Source: Pseudomonas lurida (GTDB taxonomy: Bacteria > Pseudomonadota > Gammaproteobacteria > Pseudomonadales > Pseudomonadaceae). From it: a DNA stretch of 64,000 nucleotides. The DNA lies in contig NZ_PDJB01000001.1 in the NCBI RefSeq assembly GCF_002563895.1, positions 4,571,501 to 4,635,500 of the forward strand. Reading direction: 5' to 3'. The translations under genes and the position numbers were made by a program. Every line of letters begins with the position of its first letter. The stretch's first letter is position 1. Under the pieces are notes generated by a model. That model was not told where the DNA came from. It did no database searches and worked only from the letters and a program-made list of their open reading frames with translations. This document shows positions 35,052 to 44,378 of this stretch, piece after piece.

Positions 35052-36350
35052 ATGGATATCAAACAGCTCTGGCTCAACGCCCAGGACCTCTGGGGCGCCC
35101 TCGATGAACACCCACTGCTGCACGCCAGCCTCGGTTTGCTGGTACTGCTGGTGGTGGCCCTGTTGCTCGGGCGCGTGGCGCGTTACCTCATCCTCCACGC
35201 CGTCAAACTGCTCGGCCGGCAGCCGGCCCTGCACTGGCTCAACGATCTGCGGCACAACAAAGTCTTCCATCGCCTGGCGCAGATGACGCCGTCCCTGGTG
35301 ATCCAGTTCGGCCTTTACCTGGTGCCGGACCTGAGCAAGACCGCCATCCTGTTCATCGGCAACGTCGCCCTGGCGCTGACCATTCTGTTCCTGGTGCTGG
35401 CCATGAGCGCCCTGCTCAGCGCCTTGCTCGACATCTACGCCCGCACCGAGCACGCGCGCACCCGCTCGATCAAGGGCTATGTGCAGTTGGCGAAGATGGT
35501 GCTGTTCGTGTTTGGCGCGATCATCATCGTCGCCACCCTGATCGACCGCTCGCCCCTGTTGCTGCTGTCAGGTCTCGGTGCGATGTCGGCGGTGATCCTG
35601 TTGGTGTACAAGGACACCCTGCTGTCGTTCGTCGCCAGCGTGCAGTTGACCAGCAACGACATGCTGCGGGTCGGCGACTGGATCGAAATGCCCCAGGTCG
35701 GCGCCGACGGTGACGTGGTGGACATCACCCTGCACACGGTTAAGGTGCAGAACTTCGACAAGACCATCGTCTCCATCCCCACCTGGCGCCTGATGTCCGA
35801 GTCGTTCAAGAACTGGCGCGGCATGCAGGCGTCCGGCGGACGCCGTATCAAGCGCAGCGTGTTCATCGATGCCAGCGGTGTGCGCTTCCTGCGTGACGAT
35901 GAAGAACTGCGCATGACCCAGGTACACCTGCTCACCGACTACATCGGGCGCAAGCAGGCTGAGCTCAAGGCCTGGAACGAAGCACAGGGCCACAGTGCGC
36001 AACTGTCGGCCAACCGCCGCCGCATGACCAACCTCGGCACCTTCCGTGCCTATGCCCTGGCTTATCTGAAAAGCCACCCGGACATCCAACCGAACATGAC
36101 CTGCATGGTGCGCCAGATGCAGACCACCGCCCAGGGCGTGCCGCTGGAGATCTACTGCTTTACCCGTACCACGGCGTGGGCCGATTACGAGCGCATACAG
36201 GGGGATATCTTCGATTACTTGCTGGCGGTGTTGCCCGAGTTTGGCTTGAGCCTGTATCAACAACCAAGCGGCAACGACCTGCGGGCGGGCATCTTGCCGG
36301 CGGTGATGGGGGCCAGCCAGCTGCCGGCCCCGGAAAGTCGCTCGATCTAA
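35052..36350 (+). CDS. MscS-family mechanosensitive ion channel (YbdG-like)
   Basis: 432 residues. Five membrane helices (about 23-42, 75-95, 98-122, 142-165, 170-195), then the beta domain opening with VQLTSNDMLRVGDWIEMPQVGADGDVVDITLHTVKVQNFDKT (about 195-237). This matches the E. coli YbdG/MscM type of small-conductance channels that release solutes on hypo-osmotic shock. The stop overlaps the end of the convergent DMT gene by four bases. Confidence 0.9.
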   Translation: MDIKQLWLNAQDLWGALDEHPLLHASLGLLVLLVVALLLGRVARYLILHAVKLLGRQPALHWLNDLRHNKVFHRLAQMTPSLVIQFGLYLVPDLSKTAILFIGNVALALTILFLVLAMSALLSALLDIYARTEHARTRSIKGYVQLAKMVLFVFGAIIIVATLIDRSPLLLLSGLGAMSAVILLVYKDTLLSFVASVQLTSNDMLRVGDWIEMPQVGADGDVVDITLHTVKVQNFDKTIVSIPTWRLMSESFKNWRGMQASGGRRIKRSVFIDASGVRFLRDDEELRMTQVHLLTDYIGRKQAELKAWNEAQGHSAQLSANRRRMTNLGTFRAYALAYLKSHPDIQPNMTCMVRQMQTTAQGVPLEIYCFTRTTAWADYERIQGDIFDYLLAVLPEFGLSLYQQPSGNDLRAGILPAVMGASQLPAPESRSI

Positions 36351-37216
36351 GCCACGGAGCGGTTGGGCGACTTCACGCCCAACCGACTGAGCCACACCGC
36401 CCCCACAATCACCAACCCACCCAGGGCCAAACGGCCCAGCGGTTCGTGCTGGTTCCAGATCAGCAGGTTGAGCAGCAAGCCCACCGGCACATGCAAGTTG
36501 TTCATCACCGCCAGCGTGCCACCCTGTACCAGGCACGCCCCCTTGTTCCACCAGTACATCCCCAGCGCAGTGCTGACCAGGCCAAGGAACACCAGCACGC
36601 CCCATTGCAGTGGCGCGTCCGGCAGGAAGTCAGCCTTGCCGAACAGCAGGAACGCCGGCAACACCACCAGCAACGCGCCCACATAGAAGTAACCAAAACG
36701 CCGATAGTGCGGCAAATCGCTCGGATAACGCGCCACTAGGTGCTTGTACATGACCTGCCCGGCGGCATAGGTGAAGTTGGCCAGTTGCAGTAGCAAGAAG
36801 CCCCCAAGGAAGTGCGGCGTGATCTGGTCGAAGCGGATCACCGCCGCGCCCGCCACCGCCACCAGCGCGGCGATCAGCGCCCAGGGGTTGAAGCGACGGT
36901 TGAGGGCATCTTCGATCAGGGTCACGTGCAGCGGCGTGAGGATAGTGAATAGCAGCACCTCTGGCACCGTGAGCACGCGAAAGCTCAGGTACAGGCACAC
37001 GTAGGTCACGCCAAACTGCAGCGCGCCGATCACCAGCATGCCGCGCATGAACGCCGGCTCCACCGAGCGCCAGCGGGTCAGCGGGATGAAAACCAACCCG
37101 GCGAGCAGCACGCGCACCAGCACGGCGAAGTAGCTGTCGACGTGACCGGCGAGGTATTCGCCGATCAAGCTGAAGGAAAATGCCTGAATCAGGGTAACAA
37201 CCAGTAAGTAGCCCAT
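36347..37216 (-). CDS. DMT-family transporter (EamA)
   Basis: 289 residues with ten membrane helices in two EamA repeats (about 1-135 and 145-285). The sequence FSFSLIGEYLAGHVDSYFAVLVRVLLAGLVFIPLTRW at the start is typical of carboxylate/amino-acid/amine exporters of this superfamily. Substrate unknown. The 3' end touches the MscS gene. Confidence 0.85.
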   Translation of the reverse strand: MGYLLVVTLIQAFSFSLIGEYLAGHVDSYFAVLVRVLLAGLVFIPLTRWRSVEPAFMRGMLVIGALQFGVTYVCLYLSFRVLTVPEVLLFTILTPLHVTLIEDALNRRFNPWALIAALVAVAGAAVIRFDQITPHFLGGFLLLQLANFTYAAGQVMYKHLVARYPSDLPHYRRFGYFYVGALLVVLPAFLLFGKADFLPDAPLQWGVLVFLGLVSTALGMYWWNKGACLVQGGTLAVMNNLHVPVGLLLNLLIWNQHEPLGRLALGGLVIVGAVWLSRLGVKSPNRSVA

Positions 37217-37278
37217 GCGCGCCTCATTTCGAATGGGCGGGACATTAAAGGTTTTCGGCGGTTGAAGAAACTCGGGGC

Positions 37279-37313
37279 AAAAAAAACCCGACCTCGCTAA
37301 AGCGTCAGTCGGG
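37279..37313 (-). terminator. Intrinsic terminator after azoR
   Basis: Read on the minus strand: stem CCCGAC / GTCGGG with an internal region, then eight T residues. It lies about 100 bp after the azoR stop. Confidence 0.75.
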
Positions 37314-37418
37314 CAGGAGCACTCAGGAGCAAAAGTGCAAAGGGAGGTTCGTTACGCGTACTTGAAGGGTTTGCGTGGGACTAGATAAACATCGCGGGAT
37401 TATCTGGCGATTAAAGGA

Positions 37419-38018
37419 TCAGGCGACCTGTGCCAACAACGCCTTGGCGTGGTTGATGCCCTTCTCCTGGAAGTCTGCACTGAGGTTCACCCCTTCAGCA
37501 TGAATGAAGGTGACGTCATGAATCCCGATAAAAGCCATGACCTGACGCAGGTACGGTTCCTGGTGATCGGAGCTGGCGCCGGTGTGGATGCCGCCGCGAG
37601 CGGTGAGCACGAAGGCGCGCTTGCCGGTCAGCAAACCCTGGGGTCCGGTGGCGGTGTACTTGAACGTCACGCCGGCCCGCAACACGTGGTCCAGCCAAGC
37701 TTTGAGGGTGCTGGGGATGGCGAAGTTGTACATCGGTGCGGCCATCACCAGGACGTCGGCGGCCAGCAGTTCGTTGGTCAATTCGTCGGAGCGATCCAGA
37801 GAGACTTGCTCACTTTCGTTGCGCTGATCCGCAGGTTTCATCCAGCCACCCAGCAAGTTGGCGTCCAGGTGCGGGACCGGGTTGAGGGCCACGTCACGCA
37901 CGGTGATCTGATCCGCCGGGTGCGCGGCCTGCCACTGGCTGATGAACTGCTGGGTCAGTTGGCGGGAAACCGAATCCTGCTGGCGGGCGCTGCTTTCGAT
38001 GATCAGAACATTGGACAT
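37419..38018 (-). CDS. azoR: FMN-dependent NADH:quinone/azo reductase
   Basis: 199 residues, flavodoxin-like fold. FMN phosphate loop ESSARQQDSVSR (8-19), the MAAPMYNFAIPSTLKAW segment (about 93-109) binding the isoalloxazine, and LTARGGIHTG near 137-146. The enzyme reduces azo compounds and quinones with NADH; the physiological role is quinone detoxification. Monocistronic, with a terminator downstream. Confidence 0.92.
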   Translation of the reverse strand: MSNVLIIESSARQQDSVSRQLTQQFISQWQAAHPADQITVRDVALNPVPHLDANLLGGWMKPADQRNESEQVSLDRSDELTNELLAADVLVMAAPMYNFAIPSTLKAWLDHVLRAGVTFKYTATGPQGLLTGKRAFVLTARGGIHTGASSDHQEPYLRQVMAFIGIHDVTFIHAEGVNLSADFQEKGINHAKALLAQVA

Positions 38019-38133
38019 GGCTTTGTAGGCTCCATCTGTAATTGCTGTAAGTCGATGGAGTGAAGATTAAACAGAGCCAATTCGATAAAAAAGCGCAAAA
38101 AACTGCTATAACCCATCTATAAATTTGTTTATA

Positions 38134-38163
38134 AGCGGAGCATTGCTGTCAGCATGCTCCGCT
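38134..38163. terminator. Stable hairpin between azoR and the small periplasmic gene
   Basis: Arms AGCGGAGCA / TGCTCCGCT, perfect 9-bp stem, just past the stop of the minus-strand gene ending at 38170. The T-rich tail is weak, so termination is plausible but not certain. Confidence 0.5.
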
Positions 38164-38169
38164 GCCGTA

Positions 38170-38484
38170 CTACTTCGGTGAGCAGGCCAGGGCGATACGC
38201 ATCTTGATAATGGCGCGGTTGAACTTGGCCGTGGTGTTGGTGCTTTTGCCCGCTGGCACCGTGACAGTCCTGCGGCGCGGCGATTCCGGGCCGTTGGTGA
38301 AGGTTACCGAGCAAACGGCGTCCTGGGTGCCGTAGTTATTCAGTTGGATCGAGCTGATATCGCCATCCACGTCGGAGGCGGTGTAATCGATGCTCACGCC
38401 GTCGATCTTTTTAGTGACGTCGATGGGGTACGCGAACGCGCTCATCGGCAGCAACGCCAGCAACACACAACAGAATTTTCTCAT
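38170..38484 (-). CDS. Small secreted/periplasmic protein (104 aa)
   Basis: 104 residues from the ATG at 38484 (an upstream start adds 16 non-leader residues). Signal peptide (about 1-18, ending AFA), then an Ig/beta-sandwich-like 85-residue domain with two cysteines (69 and 102), including QLNNYGTQDAVCSVTF. Database names such as 3-phosphoglycerate kinase for this kind of protein cannot be right; there is no kinase fold. Divergent from a LysR gene by 49 bp. Confidence 0.68.
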   Translation of the reverse strand: MRKFCCVLLALLPMSAFAYPIDVTKKIDGVSIDYTASDVDGDISSIQLNNYGTQDAVCSVTFTNGPESPRRRTVTVPAGKSTNTTAKFNRAIIKMRIALACSPK

Positions 38485-38533
38485 TCGGCAGTCTCCAATA
38501 AGGACTGCTAGCTTAGGACAAGAGGAACCCATC

Positions 38534-39457
38534 TTGAAAGCGCCCCGCGTTACCCTCGATCAATGGCGCACGCTGCAGGCCGTGGTCGACCATGGTGGCT
38601 TCGCCCAGGCGGCTGAAGCGCTGCACCGTTCGCAGTCCTCGGTGAGCTACACCGTGGCCCGCATGCAAGACCAGCTCGGTGTGCCGCTGCTGCGCATCGA
38701 TGGGCGCAAGGCAGTGCTCACCGACGCCGGTGAAGTGCTGTTGCGTCGCTCGCGGCAACTGGTAAAAAACGCCAGCCAGCTGGAAGACCTCGCCCACCAT
38801 ATGGAACAGGGCTGGGAAGCCGAGGTGCGGCTGGTGGTAGACGCGGCCTATCCGAATGCGCGCCTGGTCCGGGCGCTCACCGCGTTCATGCCGCAAAGTC
38901 GCGGTTGCCGCGTGCGCCTGCGTGAAGAGGTGTTGTCGGGCGTCGAGGAACTGCTGCTCGATGGCATGGCCGACCTGGCCATCAGCGGGTTCATCATCCC
39001 CGGCTACCTGGGCACGGAAATGAGCGATGTGGAATTCATCGCCGTGGCCCACCCCGACCACTCGCTCCATCGCCTGAACCGCGAACTGAGCTTCCAGGAC
39101 CTGGAAAGCCAGATGCAGGTGGTCATTCGCGACTCCGGCCGCCAGCAACCGCGGGATGTGGGTTGGCTCGGCGCCGAACAGCGCTGGACGGTCGGCAGCC
39201 TGGCCACCGCCGCCACGTTCGTCAGCAGCGGCCTGGGCTTTGCCTGGTTGCCTCGCCACCTGATCGAGCGCGAACTCAAGGAAGGCCTGCTCAAGCAGCT
39301 ACCCTTGGAAAAAGGCGGCAGCCGCAATCCAACGTTCTACCTGTATTCGAACAAAGACAAACCCCTGGGCCCGGCGACGCAGATCCTCGTGGAACTGCTG
39401 CGCACCTTTGATACCGCCCCACTGGACGCGCCTTTCGCCGCCCCCCAGCAAGCCTGA
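38534..39457 (+). CDS. LysR-family transcriptional regulator
   Basis: 307 residues from a TTG at 38534, chosen because AGAGGAA stands seven bases upstream and the protein then begins MKAPRVTLDQWRTLQAVVDHGGFAQAAEAL, a normal LysR N-terminus. HTH about 6-64 (SQSSVSYTVARMQDQLGVPLL), effector domain about 90-290. Target unknown; the alpha/beta hydrolase downstream (14-bp gap) and the small divergent gene are candidates. Confidence 0.88.
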   Translation: MKAPRVTLDQWRTLQAVVDHGGFAQAAEALHRSQSSVSYTVARMQDQLGVPLLRIDGRKAVLTDAGEVLLRRSRQLVKNASQLEDLAHHMEQGWEAEVRLVVDAAYPNARLVRALTAFMPQSRGCRVRLREEVLSGVEELLLDGMADLAISGFIIPGYLGTEMSDVEFIAVAHPDHSLHRLNRELSFQDLESQMQVVIRDSGRQQPRDVGWLGAEQRWTVGSLATAATFVSSGLGFAWLPRHLIERELKEGLLKQLPLEKGGSRNPTFYLYSNKDKPLGPATQILVELLRTFDTAPLDAPFAAPQQA

Positions 39458-39471
39458 AACGGAGTTCATGC

Positions 39472-40275
39472 ATGGCCTGGTTCGACCATGAAGGATGCAG
39501 CCTGCACTACGAGGAATACGGCCACGGCACGCCGCTGATCCTGATCCACGGCCTGGGCTCCAGCAGCCAGGATTGGGAACTGCAGGTGCCGGTGCTCGCC
39601 CGGCATTACCGCCTGGTCGTGGTGGACGTGCGTGGCCATGGGCGCTCGGACAAACCCCGCGAACGCTACAGCATCCAGGGCTTCACCTTTGATCTGCTGG
39701 CGCTGATCGAACACCTGGACCTGCCGCCCGCCCATGTGGTGGGGTTGTCCATGGGCGGCATGATCGCCTTCCAGTTGGCCGTGGACGAACCTGCACGCGT
39801 CAAAAGCCTGTGCATCGTCAACAGCGCGCCGCAGGTGAAGGTGCGCAGTGTCGACGATTATTGGCAATGGGCCAAACGCTGGAGCCTGGCGCGCGTGCTC
39901 AGCCTGGATACCATCGGCAAGGCCTTGGGCGACCGCTTGTTTCCCAAGCCACACCAGGCCGACCTGCGCCGCAAGATGGCCGAACGCTGGGCAAAGAACG
40001 ACAAACGTGCTTATCTCGCCAGCTTCGATGCGATTGTGGGCTGGGGCGTCCAGGAACGACTTTCCAGGGTCACCTGTCCAACCCTGGTCATCAGCGCCGA
40101 CCACGACTACACCCCCGTGGCGCAAAAAGAAAACTATGTAAAACTGCTGCCCGATGCGCGACTGGTGGTGATCGAAGATTCTCGCCATGCCACGCCCTTG
40201 GATCAACCCGAAGTCTTTAACGCAACCCTGCTCGATTTTCTAAAGACCGTCGAAACCACTACCCAGGATCACTGA
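39472..40275 (+). CDS. Alpha/beta hydrolase
   Basis: 267 residues. Oxyanion-hole HGLGSSSQDW (26-35), nucleophile Ser93 in GLSMGGM, Asp in SADHDYTPVA (about 205) and His in DSRHATPLDQP (about 236). Resembles esterase/3-oxoadipate-lactonase-type hydrolases, but the substrate cannot be told. It sits between the LysR and cyclophilin genes with 14-bp and 3-bp gaps, so cotranscribed. Confidence 0.88.
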   Translation: MAWFDHEGCSLHYEEYGHGTPLILIHGLGSSSQDWELQVPVLARHYRLVVVDVRGHGRSDKPRERYSIQGFTFDLLALIEHLDLPPAHVVGLSMGGMIAFQLAVDEPARVKSLCIVNSAPQVKVRSVDDYWQWAKRWSLARVLSLDTIGKALGDRLFPKPHQADLRRKMAERWAKNDKRAYLASFDAIVGWGVQERLSRVTCPTLVISADHDYTPVAQKENYVKLLPDARLVVIEDSRHATPLDQPEVFNATLLDFLKTVETTTQDH

Positions 40276-40278
40276 CCC

Positions 40279-40842
40279 ATGCTGAAAAAAATCGCCTTCT
40301 TTGCCGGTTCTGTTTTGTTCGCTGCCAACCTGATGGCGGCCGAACCCGCCAAGGCGCCTCACGTCCTGATCACCACCACCAATGGCGACATCGAGATCGA
40401 ACTCGACCCGGTCAAGGCGCCGATCAGCACCAAGAACTTCCTCGCCTATGTCGACAGCGGCTTCTACACCAACACGATTTTCCACCGTGTCATCCCGGGC
40501 TTCATGGTCCAGGGCGGCGGCTTCACCCAGGCAATGACCCAGAAGCCAACCAAGGACCCGATCAAGAACGAGGCCAGCAACGGCCTGCATAACGTACGTG
40601 GCACCTTGTCCATGGCACGTACCAACGATCCGAATTCGGCCACCAGCCAATTCTTCATCAACGTCGCCGACAATGCCTTCCTCGATCCGGGCCGCGACGC
40701 CGGTTACGCCGTGTTCGCCAAGGTGGTCAAGGGCATGGACGTGGTCGATGTGATCGTCAATTCGCAGACCACTACCAAGCAGGGCATGCAGAACGTGCCA
40801 ATCGATCCTGTGTACATCAAGTCGGCCAAGCGCATCGACTGA
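40279..40842 (+). CDS. ppiA: Periplasmic peptidyl-prolyl cis-trans isomerase (cyclophilin A type)
   Basis: 187 residues. Signal peptide (about 1-20, ending LMAA), then a cyclophilin domain: [15 protein letters not shown] (about 55-69), [28 protein letters not shown] (about 95-123) and the [14 protein letters not shown] segment. It isomerises Xaa-Pro bonds in exported proteins. Sits 3 bp after the hydrolase gene. Confidence 0.93.
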   Translation: MLKKIAFFAGSVLFAANLMAAEPAKAPHVLITTTNGDIEIELDPVKAPISTKNFLAYVDSGFYTNTIFHRVIPGFMVQGGGFTQAMTQKPTKDPIKNEASNGLHNVRGTLSMARTNDPNSATSQFFINVADNAFLDPGRDAGYAVFAKVVKGMDVVDVIVNSQTTTKQGMQNVPIDPVYIKSAKRID

Positions 40843-40923
40843 GGTAGCAGGTAGTTCCGCGCGCAGCCCACAAGGCCGCGCGCGCATTTGAAAGGAGAGC
40901 CCGCCCTGCGGGCGTCATACTTA

Positions 40924-42756
40924 ATGCTCTATCGTCGTTTTGAACAACTGATCGATATTTTCCGCGACGCCCCCAGCGCCGCCCCGCCCGATAAAGTCCT
41001 GCCCTTCTACCTCTACTACCTGCGCCAGGTATGGCCGCATTTCGCTGCCTTGCTGGTGGTGGGCCTGATCGGTGCGCTGATCGAAGTGGCGCTGTTCAGC
41101 TACCTGAGTCGCATCATCGACCTGGCCCAGGGCACGCCGCCGGCCAACTTCTTCCAACAGCACAGCACCGAGCTGATCTGGATGGCCGTGGTCGCCCTGT
41201 TGCTGCGCCCGATCTTCGGCGCCCTGCATGACCTGCTGGTGCACCAGACCATCAGCCCCGGCATGACCAGCCTGATTCGTTGGCAGAACCACAGCTACGT
41301 GCTCAAGCAGAGCATCAACTTCTTCCAGAATGACTTCGCCGGGCGGATTGCCCAGCGCATCATGCAAACCGGCAATTCGCTGCGCGACTCCGCCGTGGCC
41401 GCGGTGGATGCGATCTGGCACGTGGCAATCTATGCCGTCAGTTCCCTGGTGCTGTTCGCCGAGGCCGACTGGCGCCTGATGATCCCGCTGGTGACCTGGA
41501 TCGTCAGCTACAGCCTGGCGCTGCGCTATTTCGTACCGCGGGTGAAGGAGCGCTCGGTGATTTCCTCCGAGGCACGCTCGAAACTGATGGGCCGTATCGT
41601 CGACGGCTACACCAACATCACCACCTTGAAGCTGTTCGCCCATACCCAGTACGAGCAGGAATACGCCAAGGAAGCGATCATCGAGCAGACCGAGAAAACC
41701 CAGCTGGCCAGCCGCGTGGTCACCAGCATGGACATCGTGATCACCACCATGAACGGCCTGCTGATCGTCACCACCACCGGCCTTGCGCTATGGCTGTGGA
41801 CGCAGTCGCTGATCTCGGTGGGCGCGATTGCCCTGGCCACCGGCCTGGTGATTCGTATCGTCAACATGTCCGGATGGATCATGTGGGTGGTCAATGGCAT
41901 TTTCGAAAACATCGGCCAGGTGCAGGACGGCCTGAAAACCATCGCACAGCCACTGGCCGTGATCGACCGCGACAACGCCCCGCGCCTGAGCGTGCCCCAT
42001 GGCGAAGTGCGCTTTGAGCAGGTGGATTTCCACTACGGCAAGAAGAGCGGCATCATTGGTGGCCTCAACCTTGAGATCAAGGCCGGTGAGAAGATCGGCC
42101 TGATCGGCCCGTCCGGCGCGGGCAAGTCGACCCTGGTCAACCTGCTGCTGCGTCTCTACGACCTGCAAGGCGGGCGCATCCTGATCGACGGCCAGGACAT
42201 CGCCGAAGTGGCCCAGGAAACCCTGCGCGAGCAGATCGGCATGATCACCCAGGACACCTCGCTGCTGCACCGTTCGATCCGCGATAACCTGCTCTACGGC
42301 AAACCCGACGCCACCGACGAAGAACTCTGGGCCGCAGTGCACAAGGCGCGTGCCGATGAGTTCATCCCGCTGCTGTCGGACTCCGAGGGCCGCACCGGGC
42401 TGGACGCACACGTGGGTGAGCGCGGGGTGAAGCTCTCCGGTGGGCAGCGCCAACGTATCGCCATCGCCCGCGTACTGCTCAAGGATGCGCCGATCCTGAT
42501 CATGGACGAAGCCACCTCTGCGCTGGATTCGGAAGTGGAAGCGGCGATCCAGGAAAGCCTCGAAACCCTGATGCAGGGCAAGACGGTGATCGCGATCGCG
42601 CACCGGTTGTCGACCATTGCGCGGATGGACCGCCTGGTGGTGCTGGAGAAAGGCCAGATTGCCGAGAGTGGCAGCCACGCCGAGTTGCTGGCCCACGGCG
42701 GCTTGTATGCGCGGTTGTGGCAGCACCAGACCGGTGGGTTTGTGGGTATTGACTGA
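40924..42756 (+). CDS. ABC exporter, fused permease and ATP-binding domains
   Basis: 610 residues. The ATG at 40924 is used, but a GGAGAG at 40893-40898 is ill-placed for it; a CTG at 40906 is better spaced, so the start is uncertain. Six-helix membrane domain (about 35-325) and a nucleotide-binding domain with Walker A GPSGAGKST (395-403), signature LSGGQRQR and ILIMDEATSALD. Resembles MsbA/lipid-A and multidrug exporters. Works as a homodimer in the inner membrane; substrate unknown. Confidence 0.9.
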   Translation: MLYRRFEQLIDIFRDAPSAAPPDKVLPFYLYYLRQVWPHFAALLVVGLIGALIEVALFSYLSRIIDLAQGTPPANFFQQHSTELIWMAVVALLLRPIFGALHDLLVHQTISPGMTSLIRWQNHSYVLKQSINFFQNDFAGRIAQRIMQTGNSLRDSAVAAVDAIWHVAIYAVSSLVLFAEADWRLMIPLVTWIVSYSLALRYFVPRVKERSVISSEARSKLMGRIVDGYTNITTLKLFAHTQYEQEYAKEAIIEQTEKTQLASRVVTSMDIVITTMNGLLIVTTTGLALWLWTQSLISVGAIALATGLVIRIVNMSGWIMWVVNGIFENIGQVQDGLKTIAQPLAVIDRDNAPRLSVPHGEVRFEQVDFHYGKKSGIIGGLNLEIKAGEKIGLIGPSGAGKSTLVNLLLRLYDLQGGRILIDGQDIAEVAQETLREQIGMITQDTSLLHRSIRDNLLYGKPDATDEELWAAVHKARADEFIPLLSDSEGRTGLDAHVGERGVKLSGGQRQRIAIARVLLKDAPILIMDEATSALDSEVEAAIQESLETLMQGKTVIAIAHRLSTIARMDRLVVLEKGQIAESGSHAELLAHGGLYARLWQHQTGGFVGID

Positions 42757-42775
42757 AACATCACCCCGACCCCGT

Positions 42776-42862
42776 GTGGGAGCTGGCTTGCCTGCGATGT
42801 CAGTCTACTAGCCAGCCCCCCCGATACTGCCCCATCGCTATCGCAGGCAAGCCAGCTCCCAC
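42776..42862. repeat. REP palindrome, GAGCTGGC family
   Basis: Arms GTGGGAGCTGGCTTGCCTGC and the complement (GCAGGCAAGCCAGCTCCCAC), loop about 45 bp, in the gap after the ABC exporter. Same family as 8690. Confidence 0.85.
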
Positions 42863-43037
42863 CACTTGATTTGCGCCAGTCGCCCTGATCCAAAGAGCCC
42901 TGGCGTTTTTCATGCCCTGGATTTGTGCCCCAACCCTGCTGTAATCAGTGCAGTGCCCAGACGGGCGCTGAAGTAAATCTGCAGGGAGCATCACTGATTT
43001 ACTGATTGGGTAGAGCGATCTATCAAGGACGGGCTGC

Positions 43038-43739
43038 ATGTCTTTGTTCAAGCGTTCAATCACAGAGGGGCTGGGTACGTTTTGGCTGGTGTTGGGTGGG
43101 TGCGGGAGTGCGGTGTTGGCCGCAGCATTTCCCGCAGTCGGGATCGGGTTGTTGGGCGTAGCCCTGGCGTTCGGGCTCACAGTGCTGACCATGGCGTTCG
43201 CCATTGGGCATATCAGCGGATGTCACCTCAACCCGGCGGTATCGGTGGGGCTGGTCGTGGGCGGAAGGTTTCCGGCCAGGGAGTTACCGGCGTACATCGT
43301 GGCGCAGGTCGTCGGTGGCACCATCGCCGCTGCGCTGTTGTATTTCATCGCCAGCGGCAAACCGGGGTTCGAACTGGCATCAGGCCTGGCGTCCAACGGC
43401 TATGGCGAACATTCGCCGGGCGGTTATTCGTTGGCGGCGGGGTTTGTCACTGAGTGGGTGATGACTGCCATGTTCGTGTTGATCATCCTCGGCGCCACCG
43501 ACCGTCGCGCCCCACCGGGCCTCGCGCCCATCGCGATCGGGCTGGCGCTGACACTCATCCACCTGATCTCCATCCCCGTCACCAACACATCAGTCAACCC
43601 GGCCCGCAGTACGGGCCCGGCACTGATCGTCGGCGGGTGGGCGATCCAGCAATTGTGGATGTTCTGGCTCGCGCCGATGCTCGGCGCGGTAACCGGTGGG
43701 CTCACCTACCGTTGGCTGGGCGAGGAGGCGCCAGGCTGA
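43038..43739 (+). CDS. aqpZ: Aquaporin Z
   Basis: 233 residues, six membrane helices and two half-helices. Both NPA boxes are present: [10 protein letters not shown] (about 63-72) and [14 protein letters not shown] (about 180-193), with the AqpZ Arg of the selectivity filter right after the second. Water channel of the inner membrane. The stop is followed within 13 bp by the first 31-bp repeat. Confidence 0.96.
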   Translation: MSLFKRSITEGLGTFWLVLGGCGSAVLAAAFPAVGIGLLGVALAFGLTVLTMAFAIGHISGCHLNPAVSVGLVVGGRFPARELPAYIVAQVVGGTIAAALLYFIASGKPGFELASGLASNGYGEHSPGGYSLAAGFVTEWVMTAMFVLIILGATDRRAPPGLAPIAIGLALTLIHLISIPVTNTSVNPARSTGPALIVGGWAIQQLWMFWLAPMLGAVTGGLTYRWLGEEAPG

Positions 43740-43751
43740 GGCAAAACGGGT

Positions 43752-43782
43752 TCAGCCCTGCCGATAAGGCAGGGCTGCCCTC
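43752..43782. repeat. 31-bp direct repeat, left copy, flanking brnTA
   Basis: Exact copy of 44379-44409. It contains a perfect hairpin AGCCCTGCC / GGCAGGGCT with a GATAA loop. It lies just after the aqpZ stop and before the brnA stop. In the right copy the same bases encode the end of the acetyltransferase gene, so this one looks like the duplicated copy. Confidence 0.88.
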
Positions 43783-43795
43783 ATAGGGCGGACTC

Positions 43796-44044
43796 TCACC
43801 CTTGATGGGCCTGCATGTACTGGCGCAATAGCTGGTTGATACGCGTCTGGTAACCAGACCCTTGACCTTTGAACCACTCCAGCACATCAGCATCCAGCCG
43901 GATAGTGACCGCCTGCTTCACTGGAACACGTAACTCTGCATGCCGGAAAAAATCGGCATCCAGCTCAGGAATATCGCTGGTATCGATCTCTTTATCATTC
44001 ATCTTGGCCAAGCGCTCCCAATCAGTTTTCGATGTTTGCGTCAT
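43796..44044 (-). CDS. brnA: BrnA-family antitoxin
   Basis: 82 residues. The C-terminal ribbon-helix-helix-type segment VKQAVTIRLDADVLEWFKGQGSGYQTRINQLLRQYM (about 42-77) is the BrnA signature; the acidic N-terminus is expected to cover the toxin. BrnA neutralises BrnT and represses the operon. Second gene of the pair, overlapping brnT by 23 bp. Confidence 0.92.
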   Translation of the reverse strand: MTQTSKTDWERLAKMNDKEIDTSDIPELDADFFRHAELRVPVKQAVTIRLDADVLEWFKGQGSGYQTRINQLLRQYMQAHQG

Positions 44045-44300
44045 AATATTTGGCCTCCTTCTTGGTTGCTTTTCGGGCGGAGATGATACGGATCACGTCA
44101 CCACATCGCTCGGTGTATACGACCACACCCATTAACAATTTGATCCAGCCAATACTAATCCAACGCTCCTCGCCATAATCCGCTCGATCATCGCGTAAGG
44201 CCAGCATTGGGTGCCTAAAGATATCTGGGACGTCATTGAAATCGATGCCGTGCTTAACAATATTGGCTTTATTTTTGGACTCATCCCACTCAAATAACAT
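44022..44300 (-). CDS. brnT: BrnT-family ribonuclease toxin
   Basis: 92 residues, RelE-like fold. Family features: FEWDESKNKANIVKHGIDF (3-21), GEERWISIGW (43-52), and IRIISARKATKKEAKYY (71-87). BrnT is an mRNA-cleaving toxin. First gene of the operon, with a palindromic operator directly before the start. Confidence 0.93.
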   Translation of the reverse strand: MLFEWDESKNKANIVKHGIDFNDVPDIFRHPMLALRDDRADYGEERWISIGWIKLLMGVVVYTERCGDVIRIISARKATKKEAKYYDANIEN

Positions 44301-44307
44301 GGCACAT

Positions 44308-44333
44308 CCTGTATGTACTTTTGTACATACAGG
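44308..44333 (-). promoter_or_regulatory. Perfect palindromic operator of the brnTA operon
   Basis: 11-bp arms CCTGTATGTAC and GTACATACAGG around TTTT, with no mismatch, ending eight bases before the brnT ATG and overlapping the ribosome site. Such a site fits autorepression by BrnA. Function inferred from position and symmetry. Confidence 0.82.
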
Positions 44334-44378
44334 GTAGCGATCTCAGCCGTTCAGGAAAGCGCTACCCGACCGGTGGAC

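Noticed and set aside
33811..35286. Open frame of 491 codons antisense to the DEAD-box helicase and running into the MscS gene
   Set aside because: It overlaps two well-supported genes and has no coherent domain.
38170..38484. 3-phosphoglycerate kinase, a label sometimes attached to proteins of this kind
   Set aside because: The product is a 104-residue secreted protein with no nucleotide-binding motif; a kinase is impossible at this size.
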